A stretch of DNA of 64,000 bases from an uncultured Lachnospiraceae bacterium. GTDB lineage: Bacteria > Bacillota > Clostridia > Lachnospirales > Lachnospiraceae. Positions 16,701-26,413 of this stretch are shown piece after piece. A program made the translations under genes and the position numbers. The notes beneath the pieces are model-generated. The model was not told the DNA's origin and did no database searches. It saw nothing but the letters and a program-made list of their open reading frames with translations. Numbering within the stretch: position 1 is the stretch's first letter; every line of letters starts with the position of its first letter. Where the stretch lies: the NCBI GenBank assembly GCA_949878435.1, contig CATLAK010000010.1, positions 34,135 through 98,134 of the forward strand. The letters run 5' to 3'.

Positions 16701-18929
16701 TTATTCTTCTTCCTGTCCGCGCTTTTGTGCCAGCATCCGGTCATACGCTTCCTCAGATATCACATTATATCCATAATCCACCGCCAGATTATTGAGTGCA
16801 TATTCATTCTGCTCAAGGCGGTACACAATACAATCCTCTGATTCTCTGTACACAGACATCTGATCCGGAAACATTTCCGAATAAACCTTTATCCATGCTG
16901 CCAGTTTGGCTTCTATTGCCCTTCTGTTTTCATCCAGATTATAATATTTCATAGAACCTGTGTTGGAAATTCCCAGCATCTCCCGGGTCACCACCTGGTC
17001 CGCATCTGCTATATCGATTGGTCTGTCTTCATATTGCTGCCCCATAATCCTATAGGCATTGTACATAACAGGCTTTTTTTCCAAAACAAAAAACACATAT
17101 TTCGTGGGCAGTTCCAGATATCGGTCCGGCGCATAACATTCCATATTCTCAATAAATTCCCACAATTCATAATGATACCCCCGTCCCCTAATCAAAGATA
17201 CTTCCTCCACTGGAGATACCACAGTCCATGTATTCTTCTTGTATTCCTTCGAGATATCCACACACACTTTTGCCGCCATAGAGGTTTCAAGATAAAAGTA
17301 GGACTGCATCGGAATATTTCCCAGACCATAAGTAACATAGAAACAGGCTGCTGCCGCAGCGATTCCAGACAGCTGCGAAATCCTTTTTCCCCATTTTCCG
17401 AAATAAACTGCCAGTGTTTCAAAGGGAAGCGTCAAAAGAACCGGGCTCAAATATCCGATGAACATTCTGACCCTTTCTTCCTTCATAAGCCGGGGTATTC
17501 CGAGAATCCAATACCCCATCACGATCACGCAAAAAACCAGCGTCAGCCAGACTGCAAAAAACTGCTTGTTCTGCCACTCCTTCCGCTTTTTGCCTATGAC
17601 CAGAAAGTAAACGCCTGCATACAGGATTCCTCCCCAAAATACATAGCCCCAGACCACATACATTTGATCCGCCATCATATGAAAGAACTGGTACAGGACA
17701 TTTTGATTTTTTCCCGAATCCTCTTCTTCCTGTTGGCCTTCAACCGTCTCCATCTCCTCATCTAAATCCAGCGAATCAGCCGATTCAGACGTCTGCATCA
17801 CGCTTAACGCCCATGTCATCGATCCCTGCCAGTTTTTTCCTTCCAATTTTCCAATCAGAAAAGGCGTCAATGAAAGACAGCAGATAAGGATCAGGCAGCG
17901 AAACAAAGGCAGGATCATCTTTTCCTCCCATATTTTCCGAAGATAGACCAGCACCAGACTGCCGCAGAGCACCACCGCAAAGATCACAGTAAAGAAATGC
18001 GTCGATAAAGCCAGAGAGGAGGCAAGCGCAAAATAAATACCGTCCTCTTTCTTCTTCTCCTCCAGAAATCTTCCTAAAAGCAAAAGACCAATGAGCAAAA
18101 AGGGCATTGCAAATTCCTGGGGCAGGGTAAATGCCATACGATACGCAAAGGGATTTCCCACGAAGTCCGTCACCCCATAAAGCACCAGATAAATCAGAAC
18201 GGCTGCACGGCTACGTCCTGCACGGCGTAAAAAGAAGACCGCTGCCGCTGCCACAAGAATGCTATTTAGCGCGCCGTAATAGCGCATAATCTGATTGATG
18301 TGGAGTCCGCTCAAAAAATGCAGGGCGGACAGCATATTATGCATGCCAAACGGATAAATACCGTCATAAAAGATATCTCCTGCCTCCATGAAGTTGATCC
18401 ATTCATTGTGCACATACATATCAGAAGTCCTGTACGCATAGGTTCCAAAAAAAGCCGGCAGTCTGCGCTGCATCAAGATTACGAAAGCAATCAGGCAAAC
18501 TGAAAAATAAACGATCCGCCCAAAGGTGATACTTCTGAAAAATTCTTTGATCCCTGCCTTTAAGGATTTCCACCCCTTCCGCATCCAATCTTTGATAAAG
18601 ATCTCCGCACGGTACTGTCCGCCTCCAAGAAGCGCCATTACCTTAAAGGTATCCATAATGATCTTCCTGTAGTTTACCTTTTTGATAAAGCCATATACAA
18701 TCAAAGTAAGCACAAGCGCCAGCACAAGGGTATATCTATTGTAAATATGAAGAAGCGCCAACGCATACACCCAGCTGATACATACGGTGTAGCTGACCAG
18801 CAATGCCTTGACCACACTGTCCGCTGCCTGTCTCTTCCCAAAAGGAAGCCGCAGCACTTTTGCCGGCAAAAACACCATCAGCACCAAATACAAGATTATA
18901 AAATATGCAATACTGCCTGCTTCCTGCAT
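16701..18929 (-). CDS. Large polytopic membrane protein of the pel-type operon, unknown
   Basis: The protein has 742 aa with roughly a dozen hydrophobic segments in the first 550 residues and a soluble C-terminal part. GGAGG stands ahead of its ATG. A luminal loop near residues 160-210 (RTSDMYVHNEWINFMEAG, then YPFGMHNMLSALHFL) recalls the first outer loop of GT-C type transferases, but no sure catalytic motif can be named. An acidic insertion (EEMETVEGQQEEEDSG) lies near residue 400. It sits between the PelE-like and GT4 genes in the same transcript, so it may be a GT-C transferase or a polymer export/modification factor. I infer membership of the locus from position only. Confidence 0.75.
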   Translation of the reverse strand: MQEAGSIAYFIILYLVLMVFLPAKVLRLPFGKRQAADSVVKALLVSYTVCISWVYALALLHIYNRYTLVLALVLTLIVYGFIKKVNYRKIIMDTFKVMALLGGGQYRAEIFIKDWMRKGWKSLKAGIKEFFRSITFGRIVYFSVCLIAFVILMQRRLPAFFGTYAYRTSDMYVHNEWINFMEAGDIFYDGIYPFGMHNMLSALHFLSGLHINQIMRYYGALNSILVAAAAVFFLRRAGRSRAAVLIYLVLYGVTDFVGNPFAYRMAFTLPQEFAMPFLLIGLLLLGRFLEEKKKEDGIYFALASSLALSTHFFTVIFAVVLCGSLVLVYLRKIWEEKMILPLFRCLILICCLSLTPFLIGKLEGKNWQGSMTWALSVMQTSESADSLDLDEEMETVEGQQEEEDSGKNQNVLYQFFHMMADQMYVVWGYVFWGGILYAGVYFLVIGKKRKEWQNKQFFAVWLTLVFCVIVMGYWILGIPRLMKEERVRMFIGYLSPVLLTLPFETLAVYFGKWGKRISQLSGIAAAAACFYVTYGLGNIPMQSYFYLETSMAAKVCVDISKEYKKNTWTVVSPVEEVSLIRGRGYHYELWEFIENMECYAPDRYLELPTKYVFFVLEKKPVMYNAYRIMGQQYEDRPIDIADADQVVTREMLGISNTGSMKYYNLDENRRAIEAKLAAWIKVYSEMFPDQMSVYRESEDCIVYRLEQNEYALNNLAVDYGYNVISEEAYDRMLAQKRGQEEE

Positions 18930-18942
18930 GAGCGTTCCTCCT

Positions 18943-19851
18943 TTATCTTTTCATCCAGTAGCGCATGATATCCAGTCCCTTACGCGAAAGCGCCAGACCG
19001 GAACCCGCCAATTCTTTCAGGCACCTGTAAAAATCCTCTTCCTTGCCCAAATGGTATTTTATATACAAAACATTTAAATATGACTGTTCGGCATCCGGCC
19101 ATCTCTCTATGGAATATTCCGCCCATTTTTCTGCTTCCTGGCTTTTGCCTTCTTTGTAAAGAGCAGTCACCATCATCGCGCACTGTTCGCCTGTGACAGC
19201 CGCCGAATGATGTTTGGCAAGATTCTCAACCAGTCCCGTATAAATGTAGAGGTACATCATTTCTTCCACCCCCAGCAGAGCGCCGCTGCCTAAGATTCGC
19301 AGCACTGCATCTATATATTCTTCGTTTGCCTCCCTGTTGGTCCTGTCTTCATCATAAACTGCCTGCAGACGATTCACTTCTGCTGTAAACTTGCTCATAA
19401 TGTCTGTCAGCGCAGAAGCTGCATAGTGAACCGTCTCCGGATCCTCATTATCGATTGCCTTACGGATCAATCCCATGCTGTCGCTGACGTCCGTTTTAAG
19501 CAGGTTGATCATCGCCTCTCTTCTGTCCTTTGCAGTGGAGACGGTAAGCACTTCCTCTATTGGAAGACTTTTCATCTCCGTCTCCTTGTCGATTTCCTGC
19601 TCAAATTCTTTCTTTGTCTTATCCAGGCTTAAGCTGGCATAGTCAACTTCTTCCTCCTTGGAAAGCCGCCCCAGAATGTAGCTGAAAAAATAACAGCATG
19701 GTGCCGTAACGGGGCAAAGCGCCATAATCGTACCCCGCACAAATACAAAACGCATTTTTGTCCTTAAATACATCACTGCCATGTAAGCCACCGCTATTAT
19801 GAAATTAACAATCAACACCAGCCATACGACCGTCGCTCCATTAATCTTCAT
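18943..19851 (-). CDS. pelE: PelE-like protein with two membrane helices and TPR-type repeats
   Basis: The 302-aa protein starts with two hydrophobic helices (WLVLIVNFIIAVAYMAVMYL, then MALCPVTAPCCYFFSYILG), followed by an acidic linker and an all-helical region with TPR-like pairs (about 110-300, for example GLVENLAKHHSAAVTGEQCA and KWAEYSIERWPDAEQSYL). This is the architecture of PelE, which partners PelD at the membrane. It overlaps the end of the PelD-like gene by 11 bases, the conserved pelD-pelE order. The identification is mainly by architecture and position. Confidence 0.8.
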   Translation of the reverse strand: MKINGATVVWLVLIVNFIIAVAYMAVMYLRTKMRFVFVRGTIMALCPVTAPCCYFFSYILGRLSKEEEVDYASLSLDKTKKEFEQEIDKETEMKSLPIEEVLTVSTAKDRREAMINLLKTDVSDSMGLIRKAIDNEDPETVHYAASALTDIMSKFTAEVNRLQAVYDEDRTNREANEEYIDAVLRILGSGALLGVEEMMYLYIYTGLVENLAKHHSAAVTGEQCAMMVTALYKEGKSQEAEKWAEYSIERWPDAEQSYLNVLYIKYHLGKEEDFYRCLKELAGSGLALSRKGLDIMRYWMKR

Positions 19852-22000
19852 CTTTCGTTACCACCCTACACCGGAAGCCTTCCCTCGTAAGCTTCCGCAC
19901 TACGAATTCTGCTCCATCATAATTTGTATGCGCAAGTATATAGATATAATCACTTCCCTCTTTCAGATATCCGATTCTGTCGCTGTCCCTTAAGATACCG
20001 CTCAATTCCATGTTAAGCTGCGTCCGGTCTCTTCCCTCTGTGGCCACGCAGACCAAAGTATATTCCGCCTCTTCCTGGGGTACTCCTTTAAGCTGTTCTT
20101 CCACTCTATTTCGGAATGCTTCTGGCAGCATGATGTTGGTATCCTCATAGTACTCTTGATTACGTCCAACCTTTTCATACTGGTATCCCTTTTCCAGACT
20201 AGAGGTAATGATCTTCACAAGGACCAAAAACAAATTCTTCTTGTAAAGGTTGACCTCGTCAAATTCCATATTCCAGAGCATAATAATATAAATCAATTTA
20301 TTTCCTGAATAAATCGGCGCCGCCATACGCGGAAGTTCCCCGCCGATCTCATGATTGATAAATACATCGCCCTCCATCAAAGCTTTGCCCAGCTCCTTGT
20401 ACTCGCTAAGCAGGATGGTCCTAAGCCCACCCGTTTCTTTTGTGGTAGCGCCCACAAAGTGGAAATACTGGTCCGTGCCGGCATAATAAATCGACACATC
20501 TTTCACCGACATAATTTTGCTGACCACCCGGAGTGATGCCATGATCACCTTATCCACTTCAAGTACATCCAATTCCGAAACCACATTGTAAATCTTACCG
20601 ATACTGTCTCCATAGTTGATCAGTCTGTCCTCGAAGGTCTTCTTAATTTCCACATTTGTCCGGTTGATATCGATAATCCTTGTATATTCCTCCTCCAGTT
20701 CCCTAAGCTGATCCATCCGCTCTTTCAGTTTGGTCCGGTGGAGCAGGAAAGAGTAGGAAACCCCTATAGCAATTATAAAATAGAATAAGACCTGAAGGAC
20801 AAATTGGTACTGGGACAACACGCCGCTTACCGTTCCCCCGTCTAAAATTTCCATCCACAAATTTGCGCAGGAGGCAAGCAGAACTGCCAGAATGCTCTCC
20901 CCAACGCCTCGCTTTAAGGCGATTATCACGATATACAAAAGCAGAAAATCCACATACACAAATGCGTCCATACTTCCCTTTAAGAAATATTGGGCAGCAA
21001 AAGCTACCGCAAACACAAGAAGATTTTCCAGTACATGCACGACATATGTCATGCCCTGTCTGATCTGGGCTTTTGCCGACTGGCTTTTTTCATACAATTC
21101 TTCCTGTAGTTTTGTCCTGCGTATCTGGGCAATCTTCTTATGATTCTTACTTAAGAAGTTCTCGATTCTTTCCAATCCGGTTTTTATATCTATTCTAGGG
21201 GTATAACCAAAATCCTCGTTGAAGGTTCTGTCGCTTGAAGCTGCTGTATCCGTAATAAACATTGTCCCTAATGCCTTTGGCGCGCTTTTTTCATAAAGCC
21301 TTTCTATATGAGATGCGAACGTTTCCCCGTCTATGCGCTCTTTTCCCCCCACTTCGTAGCAGGAAAAAGGATCCTTATCCAACCCTTCTTTGCCCACACG
21401 GTAGACAGCGTCTGCCAGATCAGTGACATAGATCAGTTCAGTTTCTGACGCTAAAAGCTGATAATCCGCCCCGCCTCTTGCCAGAAAACATTGCTCGGAA
21501 ATCAAGTCCAATGTATCCTCGGCGCATAAACAGGCGCCATATACATAAGGAACCCGCAGCGCTGTGACTCCAAATCCCGGCTCCGCATAAGTTTCACAAA
21601 TCCGCTCTCCATCCCTTACAATCTTTCCCCTGGCGCCTTTTTCTGTTCCCGCATCCATACAGGAGAGATAGCAGACCTTCGGTATTTTGTATTCCTTTGC
21701 CCAGCTTAAGATATTAACCAGAGCACTGCTGAACGCCGATGCACATTCTTCTTTTTCCCACTCATAATTCTCATCCCACGCGCCGGTGAAGATGAGATAA
21801 TCGGGCATGATTCCCGAAATGACATACTTAAGATCTGCTGAATCTTCCTGAAAGAAAAACGCAATATGCCTGGGCATGCCTTTCCTCTTATCTGTTTTTC
21901 TTTTTCCCGTCAGGACATATACATCGCATTTTTCCCTGTGCAGCCTGGCAATCAGATTTCCTACAATCAGTCCATAACTTCCTATAATCAATACTTTCAT
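19841..22000 (-). CDS. pelD: PelD-like c-di-GMP receptor with an N-terminal SDR (epimerase-like) domain
   Basis: The 719-aa fusion has three parts. Residues 1-290 form an NAD-binding SDR/epimerase-like domain with GxxGxxxG (IIGSYGLIVGN), but I do not see the catalytic YxxxK. Residues about 318-420 contain four membrane helices. A coiled coil, a GAF domain (about 455-605) and a degenerate GGDEF domain (about 615-715) follow. The GGDEF active site is lost (EGSDY in its place), but the RxxD inhibitory-site motif is present as R671-D-S-D674 at the expected spacing. That is the c-di-GMP-binding logic of PelD, which activates Pel synthesis. An AGGAG site precedes the ATG. Fusion of an SDR domain to PelD has been reported in Gram-positive pel loci, as I recall. 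Confidence 0.88.
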   Translation of the reverse strand: MKVLIIGSYGLIVGNLIARLHREKCDVYVLTGKRKTDKRKGMPRHIAFFFQEDSADLKYVISGIMPDYLIFTGAWDENYEWEKEECASAFSSALVNILSWAKEYKIPKVCYLSCMDAGTEKGARGKIVRDGERICETYAEPGFGVTALRVPYVYGACLCAEDTLDLISEQCFLARGGADYQLLASETELIYVTDLADAVYRVGKEGLDKDPFSCYEVGGKERIDGETFASHIERLYEKSAPKALGTMFITDTAASSDRTFNEDFGYTPRIDIKTGLERIENFLSKNHKKIAQIRRTKLQEELYEKSQSAKAQIRQGMTYVVHVLENLLVFAVAFAAQYFLKGSMDAFVYVDFLLLYIVIIALKRGVGESILAVLLASCANLWMEILDGGTVSGVLSQYQFVLQVLFYFIIAIGVSYSFLLHRTKLKERMDQLRELEEEYTRIIDINRTNVEIKKTFEDRLINYGDSIGKIYNVVSELDVLEVDKVIMASLRVVSKIMSVKDVSIYYAGTDQYFHFVGATTKETGGLRTILLSEYKELGKALMEGDVFINHEIGGELPRMAAPIYSGNKLIYIIMLWNMEFDEVNLYKKNLFLVLVKIITSSLEKGYQYEKVGRNQEYYEDTNIMLPEAFRNRVEEQLKGVPQEEAEYTLVCVATEGRDRTQLNMELSGILRDSDRIGYLKEGSDYIYILAHTNYDGAEFVVRKLTREGFRCRVVTKDED

Positions 22001-22014
22001 AGTGCTGCTCCTTT

Positions 22015-23490
22015 TTATTGCTCATGAAAAGAATAAATCACAACCTTTTCCGGCTTTATGTTTTTCCTTCCCTTCAATTGCTTTTTCGTTTGTATGCCTG
22101 AAATATTCCCTCTGCAATAAATGTGCTCATCCAAATGGATCAACTTGTGCCTGATGCGGAAAAAGGCTGTTGTAAACCCTGAGAACGCGCCAAACAGCAC
22201 ACCGGCGCCGGCAAAAACCGGCGTAAATCTTACAGACAGAAGACTCCCTGCCGCCGTTCCTAACAGGAACAACATACTTGCAAGCAGCGCCCCCGGCGCA
22301 TCATCCAAATAAAACTGGAAGATCATCAGGCTCTGCAGCAGATAGATAATCATATATGCCACAGACATGACCGGATACATAGTAAGAATCCTTCCTGCGA
22401 TGCCTAAGTTTGACGCAAACGCGATTACCAGCACGAACACACATATATTGATGATCATCTGCGTTTGTATAATATACAAAAGTTCCCGACGGAGTACTTC
22501 TATCATTTTATTTTTTGCTTTAATGATATCCTTTCCTGCCGCACCGATGATAGATTCACAATACGCCTTATAGGCGGTATGGAATTTTGTCTCTACATTG
22601 ACGACAAAAATTACCAGAATAGACAGATTGCTCAGCATTGCCAAATAAGTCACTACATCGTAGACCGGCGCCGTCCAAAAGACCTTCGCCACAATCACCT
22701 GATAGGGCGATAAAAGCCAGAAAATGAAATTGTGAGAATAAATTCCCAGCGTGTAGAACAGATTTGCCATAAAAAGCTTCCAATACTTTTTAAAGTATGT
22801 CAGCACTTCCCGGTTACTTGTATTATGTTTATTAAAGGTCCTTCTAAGCCTCGCCATCAAAAATACAGCAATCAGGTTAAAGCTTAATGCAAGACCACAA
22901 AGAATCCCATTGACCACAGAAAAATTCCACCAAAATACGGCTGCCCAGGAAAACCCAATACCGAGCATCAGGCTGAAAAGAAAGCTGTACGTAATCTTCC
23001 TGTACTCTTTCAAAAGCGTAATAAAAGTCATGCAGTAAAAGGTGAACACCAGTCCTGTATAAAACAGATAGGAAACCAGAATGTAGCCTGCTGAAAATCC
23101 TCCCTTAAAATACATGGCAATACCAAACGGTACTCCTGTAACTACCGTAAGCACCGCCAGAATCAGATTCCCCATATCCAGCGCCGGAAGAATACTTTCA
23201 AATTCCTCCATGTAGATCTTATCCGCGCAAAAACGGGAAAGAATAATATTGACCGGGGAAGAGACAATGAGTGAAAAAATAAATACATAAAGGATGGTGG
23301 AAGAGAGCACCTCTCTCTGCATCCAGGCAATCTTTACATACGGCAGAAGAAAGTACATCAGGTTGATGGTCAGGATCACCATAATCGTCGGTCCAATCGT
23401 GACCACCGTTGCATACAATCCTGCAAAAACAGAATGAATGATCCCATCTTTATTAAATAATCGTTTCAGTTCAAATCCAATACCTGCCAT
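22015..23490 (-). CDS. pelG: PelG, Pel polysaccharide transport membrane protein
   Basis: The 491-aa protein has about 12 membrane helices and the signature N-terminus MAGIGFELKRLF, followed by a helix with VTIGPTIMVILTINL. PelG is related to the MOP flippase superfamily and works with PelD, PelE and PelF to move the growing polymer across the membrane. It lies 14 bases after the PelF stop, as expected of a pel operon. Confidence 0.95.
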   Translation of the reverse strand: MAGIGFELKRLFNKDGIIHSVFAGLYATVVTIGPTIMVILTINLMYFLLPYVKIAWMQREVLSSTILYVFIFSLIVSSPVNIILSRFCADKIYMEEFESILPALDMGNLILAVLTVVTGVPFGIAMYFKGGFSAGYILVSYLFYTGLVFTFYCMTFITLLKEYRKITYSFLFSLMLGIGFSWAAVFWWNFSVVNGILCGLALSFNLIAVFLMARLRRTFNKHNTSNREVLTYFKKYWKLFMANLFYTLGIYSHNFIFWLLSPYQVIVAKVFWTAPVYDVVTYLAMLSNLSILVIFVVNVETKFHTAYKAYCESIIGAAGKDIIKAKNKMIEVLRRELLYIIQTQMIINICVFVLVIAFASNLGIAGRILTMYPVMSVAYMIIYLLQSLMIFQFYLDDAPGALLASMLFLLGTAAGSLLSVRFTPVFAGAGVLFGAFSGFTTAFFRIRHKLIHLDEHIYCRGNISGIQTKKQLKGRKNIKPEKVVIYSFHEQ

Positions 23491-23504
23491 CCTTTATCAC
23501 CGCC

Positions 23505-24902
23505 TCATGCCAAAGAATTGTACAAATTCCTGTATTTGCGCACTACCTCTTCATTCCGGTAAAACTCGCAGACTCTTGCCTTTCCGCTCTTTCCCATCTG
23601 CATGCGCATCTTTCTATTTCTTGCCAGCAGAACCATTGCTTCCGCTGCTTTATCTACATTCATAGTAGGAATGATAAGTCCGCTGCGTCCGAAGTAATCC
23701 TGCTCGCCGCCATAAAGAAGTTCCTTACATCCCCCTACGTCCGTTGCAATACATGGTTTCTCTGCCGCCATTGCTTCCAGAAGGCATAAAGGCTGCCCTT
23801 CTGAAATGCTGGTCAGCATAATCATATCCATCTTCCCCATATAATCCTTTACATTGATTCTCCCGGTAAAGATCACATCCGGAATCCGGAAGCCATTTAC
23901 AAGATCCAGACATTCTTTATAATACTTTTCATTCTCATCCGTAGGTCCCATCAGATAAAGACGAAGAGAAGGGACTTCCTCTTTTGCCAACCGATAGGCA
24001 TTAATCATGGTTTTCACATCTTTAATGGGAACAATCCTTATAACCGCCCCTATATTGATTCTGCCATCCTCTTTCCTTGTGGAAAGATTTTCCATCTCCT
24101 TTGCAAATACACCGTTGGATATCACTCTCGTCTTTTCCCTAGGGCATCCAATCTCTGTCTGTATCTGTCTTGCCGTCTGGAACAGAGAAATCACATAATC
24201 GGCTTCATTATAAATGCATTGCGAGAGCATATAAAAATAGTTTATCCAAAGATTCTTATAAATTCCCTGGGTCCAGTCAGCCTTAATAATCTCCTCTTCC
24301 CGCTCTCTCGTGTAGATTCCATGCTCCGTTAAAATCAGCGGTTTATGATACCTATATTTTGCCTTACATGCTATAATTCCCGCGTATCCCGTGGAAATCG
24401 CGTGGAAGCAGTCCGCCTCTTCCACCGGTATCATCAGCACCCGGAACAAAGGCAGATATAACGAACGAATGCTCCACAAAAAATCAGTAAACACACAATT
24501 GGGATATTTTTCAATGTAAAGCCGTCTTGTCAGCTCCATGAAATCCTTGCTCATAAGGAGATCATTGACAGAATACTCCGTTTGATCAAAAAAATCGAAC
24601 ACGCCTCCCCAGTCAATGTGTTCACCGAGCAGAAGCGACCACAGGCTTTCCCGCTCCTTATTCTTTAAGATTACCTTTTTCTTTCTTTCCACATACCCGC
24701 TTCCATTCAGGTAAGATTCTCTGATTTCGCGCACATTAGAAGGGATCTGATACTTAAATTTTCCTCCATCCTCTCTTGTGGGCACCAGCGTATAGATGAC
24801 AAATTCTTTTTCTTTCAATTCCTCTGTGAGCATTTGCACCCATCCGGACACGCCCCCCGCCACATACGGATAACTTCCTTCTGCAAACATTGCTATTTTC
24901 AT
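23505..24902 (-). CDS. pelF: PelF, cytoplasmic Pel glycosyltransferase (GT4)
   Basis: The polymerising glycosyltransferase of Pel-type polysaccharides. The family signature is at the N-terminus (MFAEGSYPYVAGGVSGWVQ). The C-terminal GT4 nucleotide-sugar site reads TSISEGQPLCLLEAMA (EX7E), then TDVGGCKELLYGG. Its length of about 465 aa fits the family. I chose the ATG at 24902, ten bases after AGGAG, over a GTG two codons earlier. The known donor for PelF is UDP-GalNAc/UDP-GlcNAc in Pseudomonas; the sugar used here is not certain. Confidence 0.95.
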   Translation of the reverse strand: MKIAMFAEGSYPYVAGGVSGWVQMLTEELKEKEFVIYTLVPTREDGGKFKYQIPSNVREIRESYLNGSGYVERKKKVILKNKERESLWSLLLGEHIDWGGVFDFFDQTEYSVNDLLMSKDFMELTRRLYIEKYPNCVFTDFLWSIRSLYLPLFRVLMIPVEEADCFHAISTGYAGIIACKAKYRYHKPLILTEHGIYTREREEEIIKADWTQGIYKNLWINYFYMLSQCIYNEADYVISLFQTARQIQTEIGCPREKTRVISNGVFAKEMENLSTRKEDGRINIGAVIRIVPIKDVKTMINAYRLAKEEVPSLRLYLMGPTDENEKYYKECLDLVNGFRIPDVIFTGRINVKDYMGKMDMIMLTSISEGQPLCLLEAMAAEKPCIATDVGGCKELLYGGEQDYFGRSGLIIPTMNVDKAAEAMVLLARNRKMRMQMGKSGKARVCEFYRNEEVVRKYRNLYNSLA

Positions 24903-24920
24903 AAGCACATAACTCCTGCC

Positions 24921-26399
24921 TTACTGCATCGGTATGCGGATCTCCTGCTGTCTGATTTCCAGCAGATAGGCCTGTTCACCGACTTTCTGTATTTCATATC
25001 CCTGACCATGCTTTAAATCCCTTCCGGTCCTTACCATGCAATACCACACGTCCACAAATCCATCCGCCCGAATCTGTATATGATCGTCTGAAATCTCAAT
25101 TGCAGGCTGAATCCTTTCATACCGCTTAAGCCGCTCCTGGGCTTCTAACCAGTCTACCGACTCCAAAAAATGGTTCTTCCCATAAAGATTATGCATATTC
25201 TTGGTCAGCTCAAGAGAATATGCCGCCCACTCAAACGATTCCTGCTCTCCCTTACTTCCCATGATTTCCCGCATATCCAGATAACAGCTGGCAAGCCCAC
25301 ACCCGGAAGATGCGCTGTCCATGCGAAACCGCTTTTCATCCGCCTGCGTATGTCCCTCGCTTATCACTGGAAGAAAATCCCCTTCATCTGCCTCCATTAC
25401 AATGCCTTTGTTCCTCTGCATCTGCCGCTGCGTATCATAAAACTCTTCGTCCTTATCCTGCATATGGGTTCTTCCCGAAATGACCAGCCCTTCTTCATGA
25501 CCAATCTTCTCCATTGCAGGCCAGACCACATCCCTTATATATGCAGCCGGTTCCCTGCTGTAAAGTCTGTAAATAAGTTCCCTGTCCGCATGCTCCGTAT
25601 CGGGATAATAATCCAAAAGCACGGCACTGCTGTTCACAACCGGATATAAGAATGTCTCCTCCATATCAGCAAAAATACCGGTTAAAATCCCTATTCCCGA
25701 TTCCTCCTCAAAAAAAGGCGCATTACAGACATATATTTTCCCTTTTCCCCACTGCTTCTTCCACAATAGCGGAATCAGTTCTCTTTGCTCCTTAAACTCT
25801 TTGCTCTGTTCCTGAATCAATTTCGTACAGGCAGCATCCAATGAAAGATCCCCTACCGTCATTGGCAAATCTGCATAGTTGACCATTCCCTGCGCAAGGA
25901 TGCCCTCAAAAATCATCATCCCATCTATTTGGGTTTTCCCCCGGCTTTCCAAGATACCAAGCTCTTTCTCGTATTCGCCGCTTTCATCTGGCAGATTTGT
26001 ATAAAGCAAATACTTGCCATCCGCCTTTACCAGTTCCAAGAGCATATGCTGCGCATCGGCTTCCTCTAAACTATCTGTTGTGATAATAAATATGTCTGCC
26101 GTTTCTTTTTGCTCCTCTGTCAGCTGGGCAGCCGTTTCTTTTGCAATATAAAATTTTTTCATACGTTCCAGCATCTGCATGACCTGGGAAGTCGACCTGC
26201 TTTCTTCCTCATTTCCATACAGAACCACATACCGGGCTGTTTCGGGCTGCACCCTTTCTCCTGCCTCTTCCTGTTCGATCACCGGCAGCCTGCTCTCCGT
26301 CCCATAATCTATCCGCAGATTTCCCGAAAAGATAAGGTAAAAAACAAGAAGCCCTAAAAAGCCGGCTGTAATCGCCAGATAATCTGATATTTTCAGCAT
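24921..26399 (-). CDS. Membrane-anchored PelA-like / DUF2194-like protein of the pel operon
   Basis: This protein of about 492 aa begins MLKISDYLAITAGFLGLLVF, one N-terminal membrane helix with the bulk outside. The rest shows a flavodoxin-like start (ARYVVLYGNEEES) and a barrel-like region. It is in the position where Gram-positive pel loci carry the deacetylase/DUF2194 relative of PelA. I cannot find a clean metal triad of an active carbohydrate esterase: only scattered Asp/His such as SSAVLLDYYPDTEHAD and ISGRTHMQDKDEEFYD. It may be degenerate or use a variant site. The start at 26399 has GGGGG ahead; an earlier ATG at 26417 overlaps the GT2 stop. Confidence 0.65.
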   Translation of the reverse strand: MLKISDYLAITAGFLGLLVFYLIFSGNLRIDYGTESRLPVIEQEEAGERVQPETARYVVLYGNEEESRSTSQVMQMLERMKKFYIAKETAAQLTEEQKETADIFIITTDSLEEADAQHMLLELVKADGKYLLYTNLPDESGEYEKELGILESRGKTQIDGMMIFEGILAQGMVNYADLPMTVGDLSLDAACTKLIQEQSKEFKEQRELIPLLWKKQWGKGKIYVCNAPFFEEESGIGILTGIFADMEETFLYPVVNSSAVLLDYYPDTEHADRELIYRLYSREPAAYIRDVVWPAMEKIGHEEGLVISGRTHMQDKDEEFYDTQRQMQRNKGIVMEADEGDFLPVISEGHTQADEKRFRMDSASSGCGLASCYLDMREIMGSKGEQESFEWAAYSLELTKNMHNLYGKNHFLESVDWLEAQERLKRYERIQPAIEISDDHIQIRADGFVDVWYCMVRTGRDLKHGQGYEIQKVGEQAYLLEIRQQEIRIPMQ

Positions 26400-26413
26400 T
26401 TCCTTTCCCCCTG

